From the NCBI RefSeq assembly GCF_009176725.1, contig NZ_AP020337.1:3224001-3288000 (forward strand): DNA of 64,000 bases. The letters are read 5' to 3'. Of the stretch, positions 54,530 to 64,000 are shown piece after piece. The position numbers and the translations under genes are program-made. This DNA comes from Pseudomonas sp. KUIN-1 (GTDB lineage Bacteria; Pseudomonadota; Gammaproteobacteria; Pseudomonadales; Pseudomonadaceae). Positions within the stretch are counted from its first letter, which is position 1, and every line of letters begins with the position of its first letter. The notes under the pieces were generated by a model. That model was not told the origin of the DNA. It saw nothing but the letters and a program-made list of their open reading frames with translations, and made no database searches.

Positions 54530-55939
54530 TCACCGATTCCATCCGCCGCCCATGACCTTGTAGAGCGTGACGCGGTTGCTCTGCTCTGTGAGGCGCAGGG
54601 AAATCAGGTCCTGCTCGGCACTGTAGAGCGAGCGTTGCGACTCGAGCGCCTCCAGATAACTCTGCGATCCGCCGCGGTACAGGGCGTCGGCCAGTTCGTA
54701 GCTTCTGCGGCTGGCATCGGTGTAGGCCTGCTGCGCGGCAAGCCGCTCATCCAGCGTGCTGCGCACCGCCAAGGCATCGGCCACTTCCTTGAACGCGGTC
54801 TGGATCGTCTGCTGATAGGTCTGAATCTGGATCTGGTTCTCGACCTTGGCCGAGTCCAGCGTGGCCCGATTGGCGCCGCCATCGAAAATCGGCACGCTGA
54901 TACTTGGCGCAAAGCTCCACGCGCCGGCTCCGGACTTGAACAGGCCTGACAGGCTGGTGCTGGAAGAGCCTGCACTGGCAGTCAGGGTGATACTGGGGAA
55001 GAACGCCGCACGCGCGGCACCGATATCAATGTTCGCGGCTTTAAGTGTGTGTTCGGCACTCAGCACGTCCGGGCGGCGTTGCAGGAGGCTGGAAGGCAGG
55101 CCGTCCGGCACCTGCACCAATTGCGCCACCGACTGCATGTCGGCATTGGGCAGCAGTTCCTCCGGTAGATCGCTGCCGACCAGCAAGCGCAAGGCGTTAC
55201 GGTCCTGAAGAATCTGGCTTTTATATTGCGCGACATCGCCCCTCGCCGATTCGACCGTTGTCTGCGCCTGAGCCACTTCCAGTCCGGAAGAACCGCCCAG
55301 CGCATGGCTGCTTCTGGTCAGCTCGTAGCTTTTCTGCTGACTGGCCAGCGTGTCTTCGGCGAGTTTCAGAAGCTGGTTGTCGGCGGCCAGGGTCAGCCAG
55401 CCGGTCGCCACTTCGGCGATCAGGCTGATCTGCGTGCTGCGCCGGGTTTCGGTCAACGCCAGGTAATCCTCGAGCGCTTCGTCCTGAAGGTTCTGGATAC
55501 GCCCGAACACATCCAGCTCATAGCTGCTCAAGCCCAACTGCGCGCTGTACTCGTGGCTGATCGACGACTTTCCGGTCATCGAGGTCGATGACGGCGTGCG
55601 TGTATGCGTGCCGCTGCCACTGGCATCAATGGTCGGCAGGCTCGCCGCCCGCTCGATGCGATATTGCGCCTGCGCTTTCTCGACGTTGAGGCTGGCCAGG
55701 CGCAGGTCGCGGTTATTCACCAGCGCCAGGGTCTGCAGGCGCACCAGGCGGTTATCGATGAAAAAATTCTGCCATTCGACGTCCGTGGGCACGCTGCCCG
55801 ACGCGGCCGGTTGGCCAGCCGTCCCCGGCAGCCATTGGCTTGAGACCGGCGCTTCAGGGCGCTGATAGTCCGGGGCCAGATTGACGCAGCCCGCAAGCAG
55901 CGCCGTGACGGCCAGCGAAGGCCAGAAAAGACGCATCAT
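54530..55939 (-). CDS. RND efflux outer-membrane channel (OprM/NodT family)
   Basis: A 469-residue outer-membrane lipoprotein: signal with lipobox LLAGC (residues 10-16), then two repeated OEP domains ([80 protein letters not shown]). Its ATG overlaps the stop of the RND permease gene. Last gene of the three-gene pump operon. Confidence 0.93.
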   Translation of the reverse strand: MMRLFWPSLAVTALLAGCVNLAPDYQRPEAPVSSQWLPGTAGQPAASGSVPTDVEWQNFFIDNRLVRLQTLALVNNRDLRLASLNVEKAQAQYRIERAASLPTIDASGSGTHTRTPSSTSMTGKSSISHEYSAQLGLSSYELDVFGRIQNLQDEALEDYLALTETRRSTQISLIAEVATGWLTLAADNQLLKLAEDTLASQQKSYELTRSSHALGGSSGLEVAQAQTTVESARGDVAQYKSQILQDRNALRLLVGSDLPEELLPNADMQSVAQLVQVPDGLPSSLLQRRPDVLSAEHTLKAANIDIGAARAAFFPSITLTASAGSSSTSLSGLFKSGAGAWSFAPSISVPIFDGGANRATLDSAKVENQIQIQTYQQTIQTAFKEVADALAVRSTLDERLAAQQAYTDASRRSYELADALYRGGSQSYLEALESQRSLYSAEQDLISLRLTEQSNRVTLYKVMGGGWNR

Positions 55940-58900
55940 GCTTCACCTGTAGATGTGGGTTGAGCCGCCGGAGCATTGCCTGACGAACGACTGAAGCGGC
56001 GACGTACTTCGACGAAGAACAGCGGCACCAGGAAAATCCCCAGCACGGTGGCGCTGAACATGCCGCCCAGTACGCCCGTGCCGATCGCATTACGCCCGGC
56101 CGAGCCTGCACCGCTGCTGAGGGCCAGCGGCAGCACACCGAACATGAACGCCAGCGAGGTCATCAGAATCGGGCGCAGTCGTTGCCGGGCGGCAAGAAGG
56201 GTCGCTTCATGCAGGCTTTTGCCCTGTTCCTGAAGATGCTTGGCGAACTCGACGATCAGAATCGCGTTTTTCGCCGCCAGGCCCACCGTGGTCAGCAAGC
56301 CCACCTGGAAGTACACGTCATTGCTCAAGCCACTGATCCGCGTCGCCAGTACCGCGCCGACCACACCCAGCGGCACCACGAGCATGACCGAGAACGGCAC
56401 CGACCAGCTCTCGTACAAGGCGGCCAGACAGAGAAACACGAACAACACGGAAATGGCGTAGAGCATCGGCGCCTGGGAGCCGGACAGGCGCAGTTGATAG
56501 GACTGCCCGGTCCACTCGTAACCGATGCCTTCGGGAAGTTGCTTGATGATGGCTTCAACGGCATCCATCGCGGTACCCGAGCTGACACCTGGCGCAGGAT
56601 CGCCCACCACCTCAAGTGACGAGCTGCCGTTGTAACGCTCCAGCAGGGGCGAACCGTAGCTCCAGCTGCTGCTGGCGAACGACGAGAACGGGACCATTTC
56701 GTCATTGCTGTTGCGCACGAACCAATGGTCCAGATCGGCTGATTGCATGCGCGAAGCGGCCTCGCCCTGCACGTAGACTTTCTTCACTCGCCCCTGATTG
56801 AGGAAGTCATTGATGTAGCTGCCGCCCAGCGCTGTGGACAGGGTCGAGTTGATGTCGCTGGTGGACAGGCTCAGTGCACCGGCCTTGCGGTCGTCGATGG
56901 TCACTTTCAACTGCGGAGTGTCGTCCAGGCCGTTGCTGCGCACGCCCAGCATGCTCGAGTCCTTTCTCGCCAGCTCGATAAACTGCTCGCGTGCCGCCAC
57001 CAGTGCCTCATGCCCCACACCGCCGAGGTCCTTGAGTTGCACGTCGAACCCCGAACTCTGCCCCAGGCCGCGCACCGCAGGAGGCTGCATGACAAACACG
57101 CTGGCGTCGCCGATGCTCGCCAGGGCCAGCGTCGCGCGTTGTGCTACCTGCGCCGCACCCTGCTCCTTGCCGGACCGCTCGCTCCAGTCCTTGAGCTTGA
57201 TGAACGCCCTGGCGGTGTTCTGACTGTTACCGCCCATCCCCAGCCCGGAAATACTGATCAACGCCTCGACTTCCGGCTGTTTGAGCATGTAAGCCTCGAA
57301 CTGCCGCATCACCGCCTGTGTCCGGCTGTCGGTAGCGCCCACCGGCAGCTGGATCTGCGCCATCAGCGCGCCCTGGTCTTCATCCGGCAAAAACGACGTG
57401 GGCAGGCTGACGTAACCCACAGCCATGACCACCAGCACCAGCGCATATACCAGCAGCCCCTTTACGCGATGTTCGATGACTCCACTCACGCCTCGCTGAT
57501 AGCGGTCGGCACTGCGGTCGAACGTGCGGTTGAACCAGCCGAAAAAGCCACCCCGTTTTGCATGCAGTTGCGCATCCGAGGCTTTGAGCATCGTTGCGCA
57601 CAACGCCGGCGTCAGGGTCATTGCAACCAGCACCGAAAGCAGCATGGCCGAAACGATGGTCACCGAAAACTGCCGGTAGATAATCCCGGTGGAACCGCTG
57701 AAAAAGGCCATCGGAATGAACACGGCACTCAGCACCAGCGCGATACCGATTAGCGCGCTGGTGATTTCGTCCATTGATTTGCGGGTCGCTTCCAGCGGGC
57801 TCAGGTGCTCTTCGCCCATGACCCGCTCGACGTTTTCCACCACCACAATGGCATCGTCGACCAGCAGGCCGATGGCCAGGACCATCGCGAACATGGTCAG
57901 GGTGTTGATCGAATAGCCGAACAGCGCCAGCACGCCGAACGTGCCCAGCAGCACCACCGGCACGGTAATCGCCGGAATCAGCGTGGCGCGCAGGTTCTGC
58001 ATGAACAGAAACATGATCAGCACCACCAGCGCGATCGCCTCACCCAGCGACTTCACCACCTCCTTGATCGACAGGCTCACGAATGGCGTGGTGTCATAGG
58101 CAATGACTGTTTTCAGCTGCATTTGCGCGGGGTAGAACGGTTCCAGCTCCTTGAGTTTGGCCTTGATCGCTTCGCCAACACTCAGCGCGTTTGCACCTGA
58201 CGCCAGCTGAATACCCATTGCGGCCGCCGGCCGGCCATTGAGCGCCGAGTTGATGTCATAGCTTTCGCTGCCCAACTCCACCCGCGCCACATCGCGCAAG
58301 AGCACAACAGCGCCGTCACTGGAAGATTTGACGACCACGTTCTCGAACTGCTCGGGCGTCTGCAGCTTGCTGCGGGCGCTGATGGTCGCATTCAGTTGCT
58401 GACCTTCAACTGCGGGCAAGGCCCCCAACTGACCTGCCGAGACCTCGGTGTTCTGCGCCTCCAGGGCCGAGCTGATGTCGGAGGGCATCAGCGAATACTT
58501 TTCCATCCTGGCCGGGTCCAGCCAGATACGCATCGCGTACCCCGAACCCAGGGTCTGCACGTCGCCGACACCATCCACACGGCTCAGTTGATCGAGCAGC
58601 GTGCTGGAAATGTAATCACCAATCTGCGTGCCGGTGACGCTTTCGTTGTCGGAGGCAAGGGCGACCAGCATCAGGAAGTCGGAACTGCCCTTGGTCACCG
58701 TCAAGCCTTCACTCTGCACGCTTTGCGGCAGGCGCGATTCGGCCTGCTGCAACTTGTTCTGCACCTGCATCTGCGCCACATCAGGGTCGGTGCCTGCGGC
58801 GAAGGTCAGGCTGATGCTCGCACTGCCCGCAGAGCTGCTGGAGGCGGACATGTAAGTCAGCCGGTCCAGCCCCTTCATCTGCTGCTCGATGACCTGCGTG

Positions 58901-59082
58901 ACGGAGTCTTCGACAGTCTTGGCCGATGCACCAGTGTAGGTGGCGGAGATTTTTACCGTCGGCGGCGCGATATCGGGGTATTGCTCAAGGGGCAGCTGGC
59001 TAATGGACAGCCCGCCGGCGAACATGATGCAGATGGCAATGACCCAGGCGAAGATGGGCCGATCGATGAAGAAACGAGCCAT
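55936..59082 (-). CDS. RND multidrug efflux permease (MexB/AcrB type, HAE1)
   Basis: A 1048-residue inner-membrane proton-driven pump. Twelve transmembrane segments and two large periplasmic loops are apparent. Seen: [20 protein letters not shown] start, [16 protein letters not shown], and the proton-relay stretch [20 protein letters not shown] with the two Asp near 400, plus [20 protein letters not shown] near 930. Full length. Gap of 2 bases to the membrane-fusion protein gene. Substrates cannot be told; regulation likely by the BaeSR-like pair. Confidence 0.95.
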   Translation of the reverse strand: MARFFIDRPIFAWVIAICIMFAGGLSISQLPLEQYPDIAPPTVKISATYTGASAKTVEDSVTQVIEQQMKGLDRLTYMSASSSSAGSASISLTFAAGTDPDVAQMQVQNKLQQAESRLPQSVQSEGLTVTKGSSDFLMLVALASDNESVTGTQIGDYISSTLLDQLSRVDGVGDVQTLGSGYAMRIWLDPARMEKYSLMPSDISSALEAQNTEVSAGQLGALPAVEGQQLNATISARSKLQTPEQFENVVVKSSSDGAVVLLRDVARVELGSESYDINSALNGRPAAAMGIQLASGANALSVGEAIKAKLKELEPFYPAQMQLKTVIAYDTTPFVSLSIKEVVKSLGEAIALVVLIMFLFMQNLRATLIPAITVPVVLLGTFGVLALFGYSINTLTMFAMVLAIGLLVDDAIVVVENVERVMGEEHLSPLEATRKSMDEITSALIGIALVLSAVFIPMAFFSGSTGIIYRQFSVTIVSAMLLSVLVAMTLTPALCATMLKASDAQLHAKRGGFFGWFNRTFDRSADRYQRGVSGVIEHRVKGLLVYALVLVVMAVGYVSLPTSFLPDEDQGALMAQIQLPVGATDSRTQAVMRQFEAYMLKQPEVEALISISGLGMGGNSQNTARAFIKLKDWSERSGKEQGAAQVAQRATLALASIGDASVFVMQPPAVRGLGQSSGFDVQLKDLGGVGHEALVAAREQFIELARKDSSMLGVRSNGLDDTPQLKVTIDDRKAGALSLSTSDINSTLSTALGGSYINDFLNQGRVKKVYVQGEAASRMQSADLDHWFVRNSNDEMVPFSSFASSSWSYGSPLLERYNGSSSLEVVGDPAPGVSSGTAMDAVEAIIKQLPEGIGYEWTGQSYQLRLSGSQAPMLYAISVLFVFLCLAALYESWSVPFSVMLVVPLGVVGAVLATRISGLSNDVYFQVGLLTTVGLAAKNAILIVEFAKHLQEQGKSLHEATLLAARQRLRPILMTSLAFMFGVLPLALSSGAGSAGRNAIGTGVLGGMFSATVLGIFLVPLFFVEVRRRFSRSSGNAPAAQPTSTGEA

Positions 59083-59084
59083 GT

Positions 59085-60287
59085 TCAGCCCTCCTTCACG
59101 GTAGCGGCAGTGGCCGCAGCACCAGATGCTGGCGAATCGGCGTTATCAGCGTTCTGCACGCTAACCTCGGTGCCGACCGGGGTTTTCTGCCCGCCTTCGA
59201 CCACCACCTGATCATTGGCCTTGAGCCCGCTGCTCACCCACCACTGGTTGCCCACCGTGCGGTCGACGCTGATCACCCGCTGCTCGATCTTGCCGTCAAC
59301 CACCAGCAACACCGTGGTCTGGCCACTGGCACTGCGGGTGACGGCCTTTTGCGGTATCAGGATGGCATTCTGATCCTGCGCCTGTTCCAGCACCGCCACC
59401 ACGTACATGCCGGGCAGCAACAGCCGTTCTGGGTTGGCAAAGCTGGCACGCAGCGTCACGGTGCCGGTGCCTTCATTGACGCTGACGCCGCTGAATTGCA
59501 GGCGGCCATCCTGGTTGTAGGTGCTGCCGTCATCCAGCTTGAGGGTGATTCGGGCTTCCCCGTCGCTGTTGGTTTGCAGCTTGCCGCTGGCCAGGTCGCG
59601 CTTGAGACGCAGCAACTCGGTGGTGGACTGGGTGACATCGACGTAAATCGGGTCGAGCTGCTGAACCGTGGTCAGCGCGGTGTCCTGCTGGGCCACCACC
59701 AATGCACCGGGGGTCACGGTCGAGGTCTCGATGCGGCCGCTGATGGGCGCGGTAATCCGTGTGTAGGCCAGATTGATGCGTGCGGTCTGCACATCGGCCT
59801 CCGCCACTTTCACCTCGGCGGCGGCAGTCAGCAGGCTGGCCTCGGCGTCTTCTTTATCCTGCTGGCTGATGGCGTCGATCCTGGCCAACTGCACATCGCG
59901 TTTGGCGGTGGCCTGTGCGGACTTGAGCGTGGCACGGGACTTGGCGAGCGTGGCCTGCGATTCTGCCAGAGCCGCCTGGTAGGTCGCGCTGTCGAGTTGG
60001 TACAACGGCTGACCAGACTTGATTTCGGCACCTTCGACGAACAGTCGCTGCTGCACGATGCCGCTGACCTGGGGCCGTATCTCGGCAACCATGAACGCTT
60101 TGGTGCGCCCCGCCAGCTCGGTGGTCAGCGACTGGCTGCGCGGTTTGACGGTGACCACCGACACGCTCGGTTTCTCCGCAGCAGGCGGCGAATCACCGTC
60201 AGAACAACCGCTCAGAAGACCGATAAGGGCTGCGTAGATGACAAAGGTCAAAGTCATCAGGTATTTGGCGAAAATCTTGCTCGACAT
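59085..60287 (-). CDS. RND efflux membrane-fusion lipoprotein (MexA/AcrA type)
   Basis: A 400-residue periplasmic adaptor with a lipobox (IGLLSGC near residue 27), lipoyl halves ([26 protein letters not shown]), a coiled-coil hairpin ([20 protein letters not shown]) and beta-barrel/membrane-proximal parts ([40 protein letters not shown]). First gene of the pump operon, divergent from the sensor kinase gene across 144 bases that must hold both promoters. Confidence 0.93.
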   Translation of the reverse strand: MSSKIFAKYLMTLTFVIYAALIGLLSGCSDGDSPPAAEKPSVSVVTVKPRSQSLTTELAGRTKAFMVAEIRPQVSGIVQQRLFVEGAEIKSGQPLYQLDSATYQAALAESQATLAKSRATLKSAQATAKRDVQLARIDAISQQDKEDAEASLLTAAAEVKVAEADVQTARINLAYTRITAPISGRIETSTVTPGALVVAQQDTALTTVQQLDPIYVDVTQSTTELLRLKRDLASGKLQTNSDGEARITLKLDDGSTYNQDGRLQFSGVSVNEGTGTVTLRASFANPERLLLPGMYVVAVLEQAQDQNAILIPQKAVTRSASGQTTVLLVVDGKIEQRVISVDRTVGNQWWVSSGLKANDQVVVEGGQKTPVGTEVSVQNADNADSPASGAAATAATVKEG

Positions 60288-60431
60288 GATTGCCTCAGGA
60301 CGTTGTGGCGAAAGCCTGACGTCAGAGTGCGAGGCAAATGTGCAGGAAAATTGAAGATTGCCGCGTTGACTTGAAACTTGCTGTCACGAAGGCCTAAATG
60401 GACGCCGTCTTCACGTAAAACCCGGGCCTTC

Positions 60432-61823
60432 ATGAAATCGAGTATCTCCACCAAACTGTTTGTCGCGGTACTGGCCAGCGTACTGTCAGTAATCCTGATC
60501 ATGGGCCTGACCGCGAACTGGAGTTTTGCCCGCGGCTTTCTGGGCTACCTCAACGAACAGGCCATGCAACGCATGTCGCCGGTCCTGCCGCGGTTGGCCG
60601 CTGCCTATGCACGCGAAGGCAGTTGGGAATTCATGCGTGACAACAAGGATCGCTGGTTCGAAGTGATGCGCCCGGAACCGGCACAGGATTTCGCCATCCC
60701 CGGGCTGGCGACACCGCCTACTTCCGACTTGACCGGCGCGGTGTTCCGGATCGCGCTGCTGGATGCGCAGAAGAACCTGGTGATGGGCTTTCCAGGGGTC
60801 CATGACGATGAATTCATGCGCCCGGTGGAAGTCGACGGCAACGTCGTTGGCTGGATGGCGGTCACGCCCTTTCAAAGTGTCAGCGAAGCCGGTGGTGAGC
60901 GCTTTCAGCAGTATCAGTTGCGCGCCAGCCTGGCGATGGGTGTGCTGTCACTGCTGCTGGCGGTGCTGATTGCCTGGTGGATCGCGCGCACCCTGCTCGA
61001 TCCGGTCAAGCGGGTGGCCGCAGCAACCCATCGCCTCGCCGCAGGTGAATACGCCAGCCGCGTGGCGGTGTCCTCCAACGACGAGGTGGGTCAACTGGCG
61101 CGCGACTTCAACCAGCTGGCGTACACCCTGGAACGCAATGAGAAGATGCGCCGCGAGTTCATGGCCGATGTGTCCCATGAGCTGCGCACCCCGCTGTCGG
61201 TCTTGCGTGGCGAACTGGAAGCCATCGAGGATGGCGTGCGCACACTGGATCAGGCATCGATGAAGTCCCTGCAGGGCGAAGTCGGCATGCTCAGCAAGCT
61301 GGTGGATGATCTGTATGAGCTGTCCCTGGCGGATGTGGGCGCCCTGACCTACCGCAAGGTCGACTGTGACCTGGCGGAGCTGCTGACGAATATCACTGAC
61401 ATGTTCGAAGAGCGTTGCGCAGCCCGTCAGTTGCATTTGCAGTTGGAGCTTGCTGGCGGAGCTCTGCCGGTGCATGCAGACCCAGGGCGCCTGCAGCAAT
61501 TGATCGGCAACCTTCTGGAAAACTCGGTGCGCTACACCGATGCCGGGGGGACAGTGCATGTGCGTGCCGCTTTGCAGGGCGATGAGGTGCGCGTCGATGT
61601 GATGGATTCCGGACCCGGCGTCGACCCGCAGCAATTGCCCAGACTGTTCGAACGCTTCTATCGCGGTGAAACCTCGCGTAACCGCGCCAGCGGCGGTGCG
61701 GGTCTGGGGTTGGCGATCTGTCACAGCATCGCCCTCGCCCACGGCGGCACCCTGAGCGCCGACCACTCGCCCACAGGCGGCCTCTGGCTGACCCTGTGCC
61801 TGCCAGGACACCTGCGCCCATGA
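60432..61823 (+). CDS. baeS: BaeS-like sensor histidine kinase
   Basis: A 463-residue membrane kinase: TM1 at 8-30, periplasmic sensor to about 160 ([20 protein letters not shown]), TM2 near 165 ([20 protein letters not shown]), HAMP, phospho-acceptor His in [20 protein letters not shown] near 247, N box [13 protein letters not shown]1 DSGPGVD and G2 [12 protein letters not shown]. Its stop overlaps the regulator start as ATGA. Divergent from the RND operon, matching the envelope-stress BaeSR-efflux layout. The symbol reflects similarity; other names are possible in Pseudomonas. Confidence 0.88.
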   Translation: MKSSISTKLFVAVLASVLSVILIMGLTANWSFARGFLGYLNEQAMQRMSPVLPRLAAAYAREGSWEFMRDNKDRWFEVMRPEPAQDFAIPGLATPPTSDLTGAVFRIALLDAQKNLVMGFPGVHDDEFMRPVEVDGNVVGWMAVTPFQSVSEAGGERFQQYQLRASLAMGVLSLLLAVLIAWWIARTLLDPVKRVAAATHRLAAGEYASRVAVSSNDEVGQLARDFNQLAYTLERNEKMRREFMADVSHELRTPLSVLRGELEAIEDGVRTLDQASMKSLQGEVGMLSKLVDDLYELSLADVGALTYRKVDCDLAELLTNITDMFEERCAARQLHLQLELAGGALPVHADPGRLQQLIGNLLENSVRYTDAGGTVHVRAALQGDEVRVDVMDSGPGVDPQQLPRLFERFYRGETSRNRASGGAGLGLAICHSIALAHGGTLSADHSPTGGLWLTLCLPGHLRP

Positions 61824-62503
61824 CCGCTGCCAGCCTCGACACACTGATTCTCATTGTCGAAGATGAGCCCAAGCTGGCGTCGCTGATGCGCGACTACCTG
61901 ATCGCGGCCGGCTATTCGACCCACTGCCTGAGTAACGGGCTGGACGTTGTGCCTGCTGTCAGAGCGAACGCGCCACAACTGATCCTGCTCGACATCATGC
62001 TGCCTGGCCGCGATGGCATGGACATCTGCAAGGAACTGCGCAGCTTCAGCGATGTGCCCATTGTCATGATCACCGCACGCGTCGAGGAAATCGACCGGTT
62101 GCTGGGCCTGGACCTCGGTGCCGACGACTATATCTGCAAACCGTTCAGCCCACGGGAGATGGTCGCTCGCGTCAAAGCCATCCTGCGTCGGAGCTCTTCC
62201 AGCGAGCCGCACCCGCCCAAGGGTTTGCAGGTGGACGAAGCGCATTACCAGGCCTCGTTCAACGGGGTCACCCTGGACCTGACCCCGGTGGAACTGCGTC
62301 TGCTGGCGACCTTTGCCCGCTCACCGGGCCGGGTCTTCTCCCGTGACCACTTGCTGGACAGGCTCTACTCGGATCACCGCGTAGTGACCGACCGCACCGT
62401 GGACAGCCACATCCGCAACCTGCGCCGCAAACTGGAACAGGCCTGCCCGGGTCAGGACCCGATCCAGTCGCTGTACGGGGTGGGTTACAAGCTGGAGTTG
62501 TGA
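61820..62503 (+). CDS. baeR: BaeR-like OmpR-family response regulator
   Basis: A 227-residue regulator. Receiver domain: acidic pocket in [17 protein letters not shown], phospho-Asp in [16 protein letters not shown] near 57, Thr-equivalent in [13 protein letters not shown] and Lys in [15 protein letters not shown]. OmpR wHTH at about 130-225 ([44 protein letters not shown]). Translationally coupled to the kinase gene. Confidence 0.92.
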   Translation: MTAASLDTLILIVEDEPKLASLMRDYLIAAGYSTHCLSNGLDVVPAVRANAPQLILLDIMLPGRDGMDICKELRSFSDVPIVMITARVEEIDRLLGLDLGADDYICKPFSPREMVARVKAILRRSSSSEPHPPKGLQVDEAHYQASFNGVTLDLTPVELRLLATFARSPGRVFSRDHLLDRLYSDHRVVTDRTVDSHIRNLRRKLEQACPGQDPIQSLYGVGYKLEL

Positions 62504-62540
62504 CCGGTGCTGTGCGCAGCATGGGTACGATAGTTACAGG

Positions 62541-62605
62541 ACGATCGTTCCTCACGCTCCCGCGTGGGAACGCTTGTCGTGACGCGCCGCGTCACGAATC
62601 TGCGC
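62541..62605. repeat. REP-like double hairpin, second copy
   Basis: CGTTCCTCACGC-tcc-GCGTGGGAACG (one bulge) followed by GTGACGC-gcc-GCGTCAC (62579-62595). It is the same pair of palindromes as at 955-1005, in reversed order and orientation. Lies between convergent genes. Confidence 0.75.
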
Positions 62606-62637
62606 CGCGCCGCCTGCGCGACGACAGTCATCACATT

Positions 62638-64000
62638 TCAGGCACTCTCCGTCTGCCGGTTGCGCTGCAGCGCAGCCAGGTCGCGGAATCCGGCACCCGG
62701 ATGCCCTGCTTCCAGGCGTGGCCCGTCGCCAAACAGCTTCTCGCGCAACGTGCCCTTGGCGTATTCGGTCTTGTAGACACCGCGCTTCTGGAGCTCCGGC
62801 ACCAACAGCTCGACCGCATCGATGAAGGTTTCATGGGTCAGTGCGTAAGCCAGGTTGAACCCGTCGACGTCGGTTTCTTCAACCCACTCCTGCAGCAGAT
62901 CGGCCACGGTTTCCGGACTGCCGACAAACAGCGGGCCGAAGCCGCCGATGCCGACCCAATCGGCCAGGGCCTGCGGCGTCCATATCGTGTTCGGGTCTGC
63001 CGTGGAAAAGGTCTCGACGGCCGACTGAATGGCATTGGTATGAACGTGGCGCAGGGGTTCGTCGGGCTTGAACTGGCTGAAGTCGATACCGGTCCAGCCG
63101 GAAATCAAGGCCATTGCGCCCTCATAACTGACCCAGCTTTTGTATTCCTCGAATTTGGCCCTGGCCTTGACATCCGTCTCGCCGAGGATCACCGTCTGCA
63201 AATTGAAAATCAGCACCTTGGACGGGTCGCGGCCAGCCTCTGCGGTGCGCCGGCGGATATCGGCCACGGTCTTTTTCAGCAGCACTTTCGAGGGCGCTGC
63301 AACGAAAACGCATTCGGCGTGCTCGGCGGCGAACTGCTTGCCGCGGCTTGAAGCGCCGGCCTGATAGAGCACAGGCGTGCGTTGCGGCGACGGCTCGCAC
63401 AAGTGGATGCCAGGCACCTGGAAGTGTTTGCCGACATGGCGAATCTCGTGAATCTTGCTCGGATCACTGAATACACGGCGCTCCCGGTCACGCAGAATCG
63501 CGCCGTCTTCCCAACTGCCTTCCCAGAGTTTGTAACAAACCTCCAGATACTCCTCTGCGTAGTCGTAACGCGCGTCGTGTTCGGTAAGGGTTTTCTGGCC
63601 CAGGTTCTTCGCGCCGCTTTCCAGATACGAGGTGACGATATTCCAGCCTGCGCGCCCCTTGGTCAGGTGATCCAGCGTCGACAGGCGACGGGCAAACGGA
63701 TAGGGATGTTCGAACGACAGCGACGCCGTCAGGCCGAAGCCCAGGTGCTCGGTCACCAGCGCCATGGGCGGGATGAGCTGCAACGGGTCATTGACCGGCA
63801 CCTGGGTGGCCTGGCGAATCGCCGCCTCGCCGTTGCCGCGATACACGTCATAAATGCCCAGCACATCGGCAATGAACAACCCATCGAACTTGCCGCGCTC
63901 GAGGATTTTCGCCAGATCGGTCCAGTATTCGAGGTCCTTGTACTGCCAGGAGCGGTCGCGCGGATGCGCCCAGAGGCCCGGCGATTGATGGCCGACGCAG
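62638..64000 (-). CDS. LLM-class flavin monooxygenase (NtaA/SnaA/DszA), start beyond window
   Basis: The frame runs leftward from the right edge (first visible residues CVGHQSPGLWAHPRDRSWQY) to 62638, about 454 residues; roughly the first 10-20 residues are cut off. Family marks: DLAKILERGKFDGLFIADVL, LTASLSFEHPYPFARRLSTL-DHLTKGRAGWNIVTS, and VLYQAGASSRGKQFAAEHAE-CVF. These two-component FMNH2-dependent enzymes desulfurise or cleave sulfonates, sulfones, nitrilotriacetate or similar; the substrate is unknown. Ends in a basic tail (DLAALQRNRQTESA). Confidence 0.9.
   Translation of the reverse strand, partial: CVGHQSPGLWAHPRDRSWQYKDLEYWTDLAKILERGKFDGLFIADVLGIYDVYRGNGEAAIRQATQVPVNDPLQLIPPMALVTEHLGFGLTASLSFEHPYPFARRLSTLDHLTKGRAGWNIVTSYLESGAKNLGQKTLTEHDARYDYAEEYLEVCYKLWEGSWEDGAILRDRERRVFSDPSKIHEIRHVGKHFQVPGIHLCEPSPQRTPVLYQAGASSRGKQFAAEHAECVFVAAPSKVLLKKTVADIRRRTAEAGRDPSKVLIFNLQTVILGETDVKARAKFEEYKSWVSYEGAMALISGWTGIDFSQFKPDEPLRHVHTNAIQSAVETFSTADPNTIWTPQALADWVGIGGFGPLFVGSPETVADLLQEWVEETDVDGFNLAYALTHETFIDAVELLVPELQKRGVYKTEYAKGTLREKLFGDGPRLEAGHPGAGFRDLAALQRNRQTESA

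Overview
The window looks like chromosomal DNA of a Pseudomonas of the P. syringae complex. This is inferred from GC-rich codon use, REP-like palindromes and gene content (P. stutzeri-type trehalose synthase, MesX/MesD, ModE-controlled mod operon, RND pump with BaeSR-like regulators). No species-diagnostic gene was used.

Left part (1-11.5 kb): the 5' part of an IS1182-type transposase gene runs off the left edge. Next is an aromatic alcohol/aldehyde oxidation operon (benzaldehyde-type ALDH, coniferyl-alcohol-type SDR, SphA-like outer-membrane channel). It is read leftward from a good sigma-54 promoter and faces a XylR/DmpR-type activator gene, with three TTGATCAA-like boxes between them. Then come trehalose synthase, a LysR gene frameshifted in an A8 run, and a divergent DJ-1/PfpI - FtrA-type pair.

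Central part (11.5-23.7 kb): the most interesting feature is one leftward operon of ten closely packed genes. In order of transcription they are cupin, MetRS-like zinc protein, DAO-type FAD oxidase, signal-less periplasmic-binding-fold protein, SidA/PvdA-type N-hydroxylase, SbnA-SbnB fusion, FAD/NAD(P)-binding protein, LysE exporter, iron alcohol dehydrogenase and a beta-lactamase-fold serine hydrolase. The first, second, third and fifth match the known hydrazine-forming machinery (N6-hydroxylysine + amino acid joined by a cupin/MetRS-like enzyme, then oxidative cleavage). The fusion matches L-2,3-diaminopropionate synthesis. I predict an exported N-N-bonded, diaminopropionate-related small molecule; no known product could be assigned. 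Two copies of TATCC-N7-GGATR lie just upstream.

24-32.7 kb is ordinary: tyrosine recombinase, orphan DUF2384 antitoxin-like gene, AcuI-like reductase with its TetR regulator and two matching operators, nitronate monooxygenase, modABC behind a near-perfect ModE box, topoisomerase IB, and tRNA-Leu(TAA).

32.7-44.5 kb is a decayed prophage or island after tRNA-Leu. It has DUF2303 and DUF2786 genes, many broken phage genes, a putAbiC-type abortive-infection candidate, small unknown genes and two chemoreceptor genes (one frameshifted).

44.7-64 kb: mesX-mesD methionine synthase, an AA10 LPMO without a signal peptide, a VOC / IPNS-type oxygenase / isochorismatase group, a YceK-like lipoprotein, a phage remnant, a c-type cytochrome, tRNA-Cys, a tannase-family esterase, a tripartite RND efflux operon divergent from BaeSR-like regulators, a second REP-like pair, and an LLM flavin monooxygenase running off the right edge.
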